DNA of 23,398 nt from Pelargonium nanum (lineage: Eukaryota; Streptophyta; Magnoliopsida; Geraniales; Geraniaceae). The stretch spans positions 1 to 23,398 of the forward strand of contig JAYMTF010001435.1 of the NCBI GenBank assembly GCA_036897485.1, written 5' to 3'. The notes beneath the pieces were generated by a model, which made no database searches, was not told the DNA's origin, and was given only the letters and a program-made list of their open reading frames with translations. A program made the position numbers and the translations under genes. Positions 1-8,936 of the stretch are shown here, piece after piece. Each line of letters begins with the position of its first letter. Position 1 is the stretch's first letter.

Positions 1-1355
1 TCTCTCAAGCCCGCCAATACCCCTTCCGTCAGCGTCTGGACCTGCCACAACAACTGCCACGTGGAGAACTCCGGCGACGATTGTCGCTGCGTCGGCAAGG
101 TGTGCATGGTCGATGTGATCTGCTTCCTCTCCCAAGATGAGAACCTCTTGTCTCCTTCTGCTGCCCTGAAATCCCCTGTCTCTGCTCTGCTCCCACCTGC
201 TCCTGGCCTCGTTGTCCACGTGGACCCATCTTCAAGGTATTGGAAATTTCAAATTCTGAACTCTACCCAGATTTTCATTTGTCTCTTTGTTCTTGATTCT
301 TTATCATCATCTTCTCGTTTTTGAAAATTCTAATAGCTCCTTCCAATGCGTTAATGGCGTTCTCTGTTTTGCCCTGTTTCTTGCCTTTCTGAAAATGTCA
401 CATTCTTTACCAATTTTGATTTTGGATCGCTTAGATTTCGTTTTCTGTGATGATTGCTCTGTTTCTTATTAGATCCTTTTTTTTTCAATGTCTCAGCTTG
501 TTAGAAGCTATTGATCTGATCCTCCAAGGTGCACAGAACCTGGTGGTCCCAATCCAGACCCGCTTCAGCACCCGGAGAAAACTGCACCACCACCAGAAGC
601 CGTCGGCGACGCTCCACAACGGCCGCGAGTACTGCTGGCTCACACAAGAAGACGTGGTCCGATTCCTCCTCAGCTCCATCGGCCTCTTCTCCCCTATCCC
701 GGCCCTCTCCGTCGACGCTCTCGGCATCATAAGCTCCGACGTACTCGCCGTCGACTACCACTCCCCCGCCTCCGCCGCCATTGGTTCAATTCGAAAATCA
801 CTAGCCCATGAGACCTCCGTGGCGGTGGTGGACGAGGACGGAGCTCTCATAGGGGAAATCTCGCCCTTCACCCTCGCCTGCTGCGATGAGACCATCGCAG
901 CCGCAGTCACCACCCTGTCCTCCGGCGACCTCATGGCCTACATTGACTGCGGGGGGCCACCGGAGGACCTTGTCAGGGTGGTGAAGGCGAGGTTGAAGGA
1001 GAGGAATCTAGAAGGTATGCTCGAAGAATTCTCCAATTCTTTCGAGTCATCACCTTCTAGCATGTCCTCTTCTTCCTCGTCGGAGGACGAGACTCCGACG
1101 AGGACCCTGAAGCCGAGGAGGTCAGGGAAGCACGCCAGGTCGAGCGGCTACTCGGCGAGAATGGTGAGGAGGGCTGAAGCCATAGTGTGCCACAGCAAGA
1201 GCTCGCTGGTGGCAGTGATGATCCAAGCCATTGCACATAGAGTGAACTATGTTTGGGTGATAGAAGATGATTGTAGCTTGGTGGGCATTGTAACTTTTTG
1301 TAATATGCTAGAGGTTTTCAGGGAACAATATTTACAGTCCATGTCCATGGCCTAA
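1..1355 (+). CDS. CBSX5: CBS domain-containing protein CBSX5-like (5' partial)
   Basis: Two exons are visible: 1-236 (start missing to the left) and 497-1355. The 260-bp intron 237-496 has GT-AG ends, and the split codon 235-236/497 restores Ser. The visible product is 364 aa in frame from base 1. It carries landmarks I recall from Arabidopsis CBSX5 (At4g27460, about 391 aa): SLLEAIDLILQGAQNLVVPI, a WLTQEDVVRFLL segment, TSVAVVDEDGALIGEISPFT, CCDETIAAAV, LSSGDLMAYID, and a C-terminal AIAHRVNYVWVIEDD. About 35 N-terminal residues are probably outside the window. CBS-pair proteins bind adenosyl ligands and act as regulators; CBSX5 is the less-studied branch and its target is not certain. A Ser-rich, acidic linker (around 1045-1095) separates the CBS region from the last CBS half. 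The second exon is GC-rich compared with its surroundings, as is usual for this coding type. The ATG at 447 lies in the intron and is not a start. Confidence 0.9.
237..496 (+). other. Intron of the CBSX5-like gene
   Basis: The intron runs from AG|GTATTG (237) to CTCAG| (496). It is T-rich, with a poly-T tract at about 477-485 before the acceptor. Removing it joins PSS to SLLEAIDL in frame, matching the family. Confidence 0.85.
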
Positions 1356-1593
1356 CTCAGCTTGGAGCTTACAATTGAGTTTCAGATAAATAATCTCTAT
1401 GATGAAGATGATGAGAAATGGGCAGGACTCTAATTTGTTGTTTTATTTATTTATATAATTATGATCTTATTTACTTTACAAAAGTTGCATTATTTTTTTG
1501 AATTTCTCTTTATTATCAAATTGAAAAGTGGATTTGGCAATGGATTTGATGTTGTGTCTCCTTGTTTGAGTTCATGATTCTGTTGAAACTTTA

Positions 1594-1866
1594 TGGTGTG
1601 TTTATAAACCATGATTTGATTTAAATTGCTGGATTAGAATCAAATAAGGTGTTTGGCAACTCCAAAAATTTGGATTTGGATTTGAGTGAAATCCAATGGC
1701 ATTCAAAACATGTTTAAAGTATTATATTTCAAATGACAGCTCTTACCTTGTCATTTGAAATTCTATTATTTTCCAAACATTATATTTGTATTTGAAATAC
1801 AACATTTCAAATCCAAAATTTCAAATACCGAATTTCAAATCAAATCCATGTTCCCAAACGCAACCT
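1594..1866. mobile_element. MITE-like element built of ATTTCAAAT words, with inverted ends and a central hairpin
   Basis: The left end (from 1594, GGTGTGTTTATAAACCATG followed by ATTTGATTT) is the imperfect inverse of the right end (1831-1866, ATTTCAAATCAAATCCATG then TTCCCAAACGCAACC). The inside is full of ATTTCAAAT or ATTTGAAAT words. Near the centre there is a perfect 13-bp inverted pair, 1726-1738 and 1749-1761, with a 10-nt loop. No coding sequence is present. The size (about 270 bp), AT richness and inverted ends fit a non-autonomous DNA transposon. A clear target-site duplication was not found, so the superfamily is not assigned. Confidence 0.5.
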
Positions 1867-1977
1867 AGTATTTGAGAAATGATAGAATTTCAAATAACAA
1901 TATAAGAGTTATTTGAAATATGTACATTTTTTTTATCAGCTGAGCTACACAACACAGACAGGGGTAGCTCTCCTCAA

Positions 1978-2230
1978 GAATGAAATTTAATGAGGTGTCA
2001 TAACCTCATTAATGATTTAACCTAAGAAAAATTTAATTTCGACTTTTCGTTCTATATTAATATATACAAGAGAAAAATAAATTTAAGCCAAAATTTAGGC
2101 AAAACTAGGCCAATGGAGGTGATGACACTTCATTAAATTTCATCTATACTCACTCAAGTGAATTAGTTAGCGGAACGACCTGCCCGAATCCATAATGAGG
2201 TGATTACACCTCATTAATAATTTAGGCAAA
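1978..2230. repeat. Foldback repeat region (AATGAGGTG family)
   Basis: The arms 1982-2001 (gaaatttaatgaggtgtcat) and 2122-2141 are inverse copies with 19 of 20 bases matching. The pairing extends imperfectly inwards over about 7 more bases. Two short local palindromes of the same family sit at 1990-2010 (AATGAGGTG...CCTCATT) and 2194-2215 (AATGAGGTGATTACACCTCATT-like). Possibly a degenerate MITE. No coding potential was seen. Confidence 0.5.
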
Positions 2231-2630
2231 TCCAAAAATTAATTGGTTTAGACTCCTGTTCTCTAAAAGTTAAATCAATCCCATAATGGGCCTGGATCAT
2301 GCAAACACATTTACAGAACCGATAAATAATGGGCCTGGTTCATGCAAACCGGACCGAACCTAATTGCAGAGCCCAGAGAGGACCGAAACAAAGCGTACAC
2401 ATTTATCTACAGACGATACCACGTATGTTCTCGGTGCACAGGACACTGGACAGTAGTAGCAATCAATCCAATCTTCTTCCACATTTTCAATCTATTTCTT
2501 CAACTCTCGATTTCACCTTATGCCGTTGGTGATGTCTTCAAACTCCAGATTTGGCCCACAATTCAATTTCTCTTGAACTCTAATTTATTATCTCAATTTC
2601 ACTCTCGTTTCTGAAGAACAGGAAGAAGCA
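2231..2630 (+). promoter_or_regulatory. Presumed promoter and 5' UTR of the P-class PPR gene
   Basis: This is the stretch directly before the ATG at 2631. It is pyrimidine-rich from about 2460 to 2615 (many TCTTC and TTTC tracts), which is typical of a plant 5' UTR. A short tandem echo, ATAATGGGCCTGG followed by ATCATGCAAAC or TTCATGCAAAC, occurs at about 2283 and 2327. GGGCC cores like these resemble site II / TCP-type elements common in genes for organellar proteins; that link is an inference. No clear TATA box was identified. Confidence 0.35.
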
Positions 2631-5189
2631 ATGTATGTGAAGCTTCCGATAGAAACCAACTGCTTCCCAACCGGAGTCTCAGCTTCTCCGCTTCTAAAAG
2701 TTGAGCTCAAGCAGAGGCTGCTCGAGGGTCCCAATGGAGGAGGAGGAGGAATCAGGAAATGTGGTAGATTTTACAAACACATTCGCCATCGGATAAGCGT
2801 AGTGCGCGAGCATGGAGTGACGAAACAGTTCTCGGAGAAGAACCCGCGTAGGGAACCGGAAAGGGTTGCTGAAGATGGTGGTGGAGCTGTAAATGAGAGG
2901 GAAATTGGTGTAGAGTTTAAGGATGGAACTGTAAATGGTTCAGGCGGGAAGGTGCACACCAAGTGTTCGACGAAATGGGCGGCTTATGGAGGACCCATTT
3001 CGGCGATATTGAGAGCTTTGGATGCAATTGAGGATTTAGATGAGGCGTTAGAGCCGTGGGAAGAGGAGCTTAGCAACAAGGCGAGGACTATAATCTTGAA
3101 GAAGCAGAGGAGGTGGAAGAGAGCTCTTGAGATTTTTGAGTGGTTTAAGAGGAAAGGGTGTTATGAGTTGAATGTCATTCATTACAATATTATGTTTAAG
3201 ATTCTAGGGAAAGCAAAGAATTGGAGTCGGGTTGAGAATTTATGGGATGATATGATGGCTGAAGGGGTTGTGCCTGTTAATTATACATATGGGACATTAA
3301 TTGATGCTTATAGCAAAGGAGGGCGCAGGGGAGAGGCGCTTCTTTGGCTTGAAAGGATGAAACAGCAAGGTATTGAGCCTGATGAGGTCACAATGGCAAT
3401 TGTGTTGCAAGTGTTCAAGAAGGCCGGAGAGTTTCAAAAGGCCGAGGAGTTTTTCAAAAAGTGGTCGTATGGGGAATCTTTGAGCCACAAGGAGGATGAT
3501 ACAACAACTATTGCCAGAGTGGATAGTTCTATGCCATGTAATGTGTGTTCGAACCCTTATACATATAATACATTGATTGACATGTATGGGCGTGCTGGGC
3601 AGCTTCAAGAGGCTTTAAAAACTTTTGAGTCGATGCTTAGAGCTGGGGTTGTGCCAACCACAGTGACTTTCAATACATTGATTCACATTTGTGGTAGCCA
3701 TGGCCAGCTAAATGAAGTGGCTCTGCTGATGCAAAAGATGACGGAGCTTCAATATCTACCCGACACTACAACATATAATATTCTCATTTCGCTTCATGTT
3801 AAACATGGTGATATGAACATGGCCACACGCTATTTTAGAAAAATAAGGGAGGCGGGTCTGGAGCCAAACCTTGTGAATTACCGCACTTTCTTGTATGCAC
3901 TCTCAAAAAGACTTATGGTCGGCGAGGCTGAAGAACTAGTTGCAGAGATGGTTAAAAGAGGTCTTGAGATTGATGAATTCACCCAATCATCTCTGACTAG
4001 GATGTATATAGATTCTGGAATGCTTGAGAAGTCATGGTTATGGTTCAGGAGGTTTCATATTGCAGGGAACATGAGTTCTGAGTGTTATTCTGCCAACATT
4101 GACGCATATGGGGAGCACGGGCATGTTTTGGAAGCTGAAAAAGTTTTCATATGTTGCCAGGAGGGAAAGAAGTTGACCGTCCTTGAGTACAATGTGATGA
4201 TCAAGGCTTATGGGGTAGGAAAGAACTATTATAAGGCATGTCAGTTATTCGATAGTATGGAGAGTGAAGGTATAATTCCAGATAAATTTAGTTATGGTAC
4301 TTTAATACATATTTTGTCCAGTGCTGACATGCCACACATAGCAACACCCTATCTGAGAAAGATGCAGGATGCAGGGCTAGTAAGTGATTGTGTCTCATAT
4401 TGTGCTGTGATCTCAAGCTTTGTGAAATTAGGTCAGTTGGAAATGGCGGAAAGATTATATGAGGAGATGATTGGACATAATGTGCAACCTGATATCGTTG
4501 TCTACGGTGTATTAATCAATGCATTTGCTGATGCTGGAAGTGTTAAACAAGCCACTGGCTATGTTCGCGCAATGGAAAGTGCTGGTCTAAGTGGAAATTC
4601 TGTTATATACAAAAACTTGATCAAGCTTTATGCCAAAGTTGGCTACTTGAAAGAAGCAGAGGGAGTGTATAATATGCTTCAATCATTGAAGGAGGGGCCT
4701 GATATTTATTGTTCAAATTGTATGATTGACCTCTACACTGAGCGGTGTTTGGTTGAAAAAGCAAACGAGATTTTTGAAATCATGAAGGAGGAAGGGGAAG
4801 TGAATGAGTTTTCTTATGCAATGATGTTATGTATGTACAGAAAAGTGGGAAGATTTGAGGAGGCTATCTCAATTGCACAAGAGATGAGAGAGCGGGGTCT
4901 GCTAAACAATTTGTTGAGTTATAATAATATACTTGGGTTGTATGCATCGGATGGAAGATTCAAGGAGGCAGTTGTAACTTTTAAGGACATGATGAAAGCT
5001 TCCATTCAACCAGATGATTATACATTCAAGTCACTAGGAGATGTTCTGGTAAAATCAGGATTAACAAACGAGGCAGTTAGCAACCTGGAAATGTTGTGGA
5101 AGAGGGACCCCCGGAGCGGTCTAAAGACATGGATGTCGACTCTCTCTTTAGTAGTTTTTGAGGAGGCTGATTATGCTGAGATATTTTGA
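2631..5189 (+). CDS. P-class pentatricopeptide repeat protein, At3g23020-like
   Basis: Single-exon gene of 852 aa. The N-terminal ~110 residues are low-complexity and rich in Gly, Glu and Arg, and may contain an organelle-targeting peptide. The conserved body begins with KWAAYGGPISAILRALDAIE and RTIILKKQRRWKRALEIFEW (around residues 115-170). Tandem 35-residue PPR motifs follow, roughly from residue 183 to 820, with repeated signatures such as TYGTLIDAYSKGG, TYNTLIDMYGRAGQ, TYNILISLHVKHGD, VYGVLINAFADAGS and SYNNILGLYASDGRF. There is no E or DYW extension, so it is P-class. Segments such as GNMSSECYSANIDAYGEHGH and SSFVKLGQLEMAERLYEEM correspond closely to what I remember of Arabidopsis At3g23020. 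P-class PPR proteins bind organellar RNA base by base and stabilise, process or help translate transcripts; the RNA target is unknown. The ATG follows GAAGCA, and an in-frame start fits the family length. Confidence 0.93.
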   Translation: MYVKLPIETNCFPTGVSASPLLKVELKQRLLEGPNGGGGGIRKCGRFYKHIRHRISVVREHGVTKQFSEKNPRREPERVAEDGGGAVNEREIGVEFKDGTVNGSGGKVHTKCSTKWAAYGGPISAILRALDAIEDLDEALEPWEEELSNKARTIILKKQRRWKRALEIFEWFKRKGCYELNVIHYNIMFKILGKAKNWSRVENLWDDMMAEGVVPVNYTYGTLIDAYSKGGRRGEALLWLERMKQQGIEPDEVTMAIVLQVFKKAGEFQKAEEFFKKWSYGESLSHKEDDTTTIARVDSSMPCNVCSNPYTYNTLIDMYGRAGQLQEALKTFESMLRAGVVPTTVTFNTLIHICGSHGQLNEVALLMQKMTELQYLPDTTTYNILISLHVKHGDMNMATRYFRKIREAGLEPNLVNYRTFLYALSKRLMVGEAEELVAEMVKRGLEIDEFTQSSLTRMYIDSGMLEKSWLWFRRFHIAGNMSSECYSANIDAYGEHGHVLEAEKVFICCQEGKKLTVLEYNVMIKAYGVGKNYYKACQLFDSMESEGIIPDKFSYGTLIHILSSADMPHIATPYLRKMQDAGLVSDCVSYCAVISSFVKLGQLEMAERLYEEMIGHNVQPDIVVYGVLINAFADAGSVKQATGYVRAMESAGLSGNSVIYKNLIKLYAKVGYLKEAEGVYNMLQSLKEGPDIYCSNCMIDLYTERCLVEKANEIFEIMKEEGEVNEFSYAMMLCMYRKVGRFEEAISIAQEMRERGLLNNLLSYNNILGLYASDGRFKEAVVTFKDMMKASIQPDDYTFKSLGDVLVKSGLTNEAVSNLEMLWKRDPRSGLKTWMSTLSLVVFEEADYAEIF

Positions 5190-5692
5190 TCTCTAATGGG
5201 CGGTATGTACTTTATATGCTGTTTGTTTAATTATGTTCACTCAAAAGAGAAATGTTGAAAACACAAAAAATTGCTTCTTGGGGCAGGTGCTAGTTTATTC
5301 CGTCACCCTATTAAAAGTGGTAGTTGTTGTAAGTTTACTTTATTGATTTGATTTGATACTTATTTTTACAGGTAGTGATTGGAAGTCTTGACTCTGGTGG
5401 AGTATACCTGAATAATCCTAACTTAAGGAGTTCAAGGTGATAAGACTAACAAACCCAGGTAAAAACGTGTTTCCTCTTGCCCCTAATTTCTTAAATTTCC
5501 GTTCACCTGATTCAGATTCATTTTTTGTGTAGTGTGCATAGGATAGGAGAATCCTATTTATGGATGGATATCCATAATCCATGACAGAGTGCTCTGGAAA
5601 TCCCAGGTCTGATTTGGTTTGGATACACTATTTGCGTATAAAGTTTCATGCTTATATGGGTCATTCATTTGATGTCTTAATCATTCACACCA

Positions 5693-5838
5693 AGACTCAT
5701 GAATCATGATAAACTCAAAGTTACAAATTGTTTATGCTGTTTATCTTACTAATATTAACTCTTAATAGACTCATGAATCACGACAAACATAATTACAAGT
5801 TTGTTTATACTATTTATCTTACTAATATTAATTCTAAT
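5693..5838. repeat. Two-copy tandem repeat, period 74 bp
   Basis: 5693-5766 and 5767-5838 both start AGACTCATGAATCA. They share ACAAA(T)TTGTTTAT, then CTGTTTATCTTACTAATATT or its one-base variants, and end with ATTAACTCTTAAT or ATTAATTCTAAT. The two units are slightly diverged. Non-coding. Confidence 0.75.
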
Positions 5839-6244
5839 ACCCTTTCATCTTGTTATATGTTTATTCCTGCTTGGAGCATGACTTTCAACATGCATCATAC
5901 TTCCTTCTTCTTTGTGCCTTGTTTCTCAAGACCTTTCAGTTCTAAAAGTTGATTTAGCCCAGTGAAAATCAGTTTCAGTGTTCACGTGTGAAAGTAATTC
6001 TGCTAGGTTCTTTGATGCATTAGTAACATTTATCATTCTTTTTGCATTATTAGTGTCTCAGGTACAGAATGGAGAAGAATATGCTTGGTATCAATGCTCA
6101 GTAAAATTTTGCACTCTTCTTTTCTGCATTATGTTTCTCAAGATAATTTCTTATCGGAACTAATTTGGATCCAACAGTTTTTTATTTCATACAAGTTTCA
6201 AATGATTTTTTTACATAAACTAATAAGGAGACTGCAATAGGTAC

Positions 6245-6918
6245 TCAGCATATAGATACTTGTGAAGTTGGCCAGTAAAGAAGGATAGCCTGCTGTGAGG
6301 TAAAAAGCTGAAAGATTTTAGAGGTATTGTAATCTGCCAGCAGTTTGCATAATTGCATCTGATGAAGAATTTCAATTTTCAAAGAATTGCAGAGGAATCT
6401 TGAATTGTTCATATGAAATAACCACATCTGATCTTAGTTATGTTCACATAAGTATTGAAAAGGAGTAGTGGTTGGGTTAGTACATTTTTTAAATATTTTT
6501 TAGGTCTAATATTTTATGCCCTTACTGCATGAGTGGCGATAAGTACAAATTAATAGTTAGACCTACTCAGAACTGCTCTTCTTCTCTTTTGATGGTGGAG
6601 TTCTAGACTTCTAGTGGGGTGGCAATTCAGAATACTGCATGCTTGGATATTTCACAACATTAATATGCAATTTTCGAGAATGCCCCTCTGGTATTCTAGT
6701 TGGTTGAAAAAATTGTTGTCTTCTTAAGGTTAATGGTGGGCGAGAAGGTTGACCAATTGGAGCATATGAAATCGCCAAAACAGTAGTACAAGAGCTGGAA
6801 ACTGGAGAAATACTACTAAATTGCACTGGTTGTGATGGTAAGGTGGCTCATTTTTTCCTTAATAAGTCTTTATGCCTTCTTTGTGAGCATCGAGCTGCAA
6901 TGTAAACTATCTGTACCT
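6245..6918 (-). pseudogene. Coding-like debris of unknown origin
   Basis: On the - strand three open stretches follow one another but do not join into one frame. The first, near 6918-6853, follows a possible acceptor CCAG| and reads VQIVYIAARCSQRRHKDLLR before a stop. The second, 6826-6611, reads as a basic, proline-rich peptide (SYAPIGQPSRPPLTLRRQQF and a tail KYPSMQYSELPPH). The third is 6427-6245. I do not recognise the family. It could be a decayed gene, exons of a - strand gene not otherwise visible, or chance ORFs in UTR. Confidence 0.2.
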
Positions 6919-8936
6919 GGAAAATCATAACATAGTGTCAATATCTAAAAAGAATGCTTATATTGTGGTTGTCATTTAGTATTACCAAGACCAATCCTTT
7001 GAAACCATGATCATTCCTGCTGGTTGTAAAAAGTTAGTAGCGTTTGGATTGAGTTTTTTGGAATGGAAATGAGAATTCTCGTTCTGAAGCCATTCTCATG
7101 ACCAAAAATCTTATCTAATCATAAACAATGAGAAACTTTTTTCCATTCCCATTCAAGAACTACAATTCTTATTCAACCTTTATTTAGTTCACAGGGTACA
7201 GTAGGTGCTGACTTCCAGTTAGAATTATGTGATGATTTGTGATTCATTATTTTGAAGATGATTGTTTCTCTGCCCATGTCCCTCCTATAAAAAAGTTGAT
7301 TGGTGCTTTTCTGATGACCATCTTTTAAATATAAAATTGGTGCCATGTATATCAATTTTGTCTTTCATATACGTAATAAAAGTGCAGCTGGTTTATTAAT
7401 ACAAAAGATTGTTGGTTATTAAGTAACTATGGTTAAATTGCCTGGTTGGTGCCTTTCAGGTCCAGGAAAAGTATTTGATATGGATTTTATAAATTGGATT
7501 TCAGATGCTGTGATGGTGTTGAAACACTTCTGAAGTGTCAATTATAAAGAAATGCATCTGCTTGTCTTGCTGGCTGTATTCTTTTCTGGAAGGAGGTATA
7601 ATTTTTTATTTACGTCTTAGTTTGTGTATTGGTGAAGTGTTTTTTTATTTATTAATGCAAATCTTTCTCCCACATTGATCGTGGCGTCAACCTATATTTC
7701 ATACTCCTTGCAGTATTGCCCTGGACCAAGGTAAAAGAGGGATCATTCTGTTGATGGACTTGTGCTCAAGAACGGAGGTGTCTTTCACGGCATGAGAACC
7801 AGACCCATGTGGCGTCCCAAACTCCGAAAGTCTCATTCCACGGAGAGGGGTTAGGGGTTGCTTGTTAACTCAATTGGGAGAATTTGTTTTGGTAAATGTA
7901 AGGGAAAGGAAGGGTAAGAAGTGTAGAGAAATTTTGAGTTGTGTTCATTGTAAAATTTATTTATGTTCGGTAAATTTTGTTGTAAAAACTATTGTATTGT
8001 GTAATTATCAAATTTTGTTATCCTTCTTCCACTTGTTCTTGATTTGTTTTTGACAAATCCTTTATTGAAGAATTAAGTAATTAACTAATTTGTCAAATAA
8101 TAGCACATATTGTAAAGCCATTATCAAATTCTTAATAGTTGACTAATTTAACAACTAAATCTATTAATTTATTTTACTCGTTGACCTAGTCAATTAGTTG
8201 GTCAATCTGTTTCATAAAACTTGTTATTGTATCCAACAATTCTTCTCCTTGAATGAGAAATGAATGATTAAGACAACATGATCATTAGCCAAAGATAAAG
8301 TGGGGATTATTTGGTCCCCCAAAAATTCTCTCTTTCCTTCTTGCCCTACATGTCCTAATTTGCTCCTTTTGCAGACATTGATGAAAAAAAAAAACAATTT
8401 CTGTATCTATGAGAATTCTTTATCTTACATGACAGCTCCAAAAAGAGATTCATGGAGTTAACCAAGTACTAAGTCTTTTCGCGGGCGTCAAGTTTAAACA
8501 CACAATTAGGTACACTATTCATATGTCCATTTGGTAGTTAACACTATCAACATCTAATCCGCAAGTATTGAAACATGCGCATGCCAAAGAGGTTTTTTCA
8601 GTCTATAATCCCAGATGCTATGATCCATCCTTAGTCCATCAAAACAATTATTGGAATTCTAACTGGAATGGTGAGCTAAGAAAAGTGCCTAGAAACAAAA
8701 CTGTCAATTCTCAAACATCATTTTTCATATCAATGGATATATGATAACAATAGAAATACAAATAAAAAGAAAATGAAGGACTGAAGAGCCAAAACTGGAA
8801 AAAATTTCATGGGAAAGAATATTCCTTTTTTTACAGACAGACTCAAAAGTTAGAACTACATTGTATGTCACAACATTATACCTACAAAAGGTAACTTGCA
8901 CCTATAGTATATGAACAAGATGGAGTAGTTTTATCA

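Larger units (their letters stand above)
5190..8936. other. 3.7-kb gene-poor stretch between convergent PPR genes
   Basis: No convincing protein gene was found. The left part may be 3' UTR of the upstream PPR gene with introns: splice-like signals include TTTTACAG| at 5371 and CCCAG|GTAAAA at about 5458-5460. Transcript-like, less AT-rich blocks occur at 5371-5458 and 7715-7860, but this needs RNA evidence. A tandem repeat lies at 5693-5838, and coding-like fragments on the - strand lie at 6245-6918. At 7030-7180 a block rich in GGAATGGAAATGAGAATTC-type words resembles a decayed transposon fragment. The right end (about 8700-8936) is the presumed 3' UTR of the DYW PPR gene. Confidence 0.5.

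Noticed and set aside
447..496. ATG at 447 as the start of the CBSX5-like protein
   Set aside because: It lies in the intron; splicing 236 to 497 gives the family sequence and a correct frame with exon 1.
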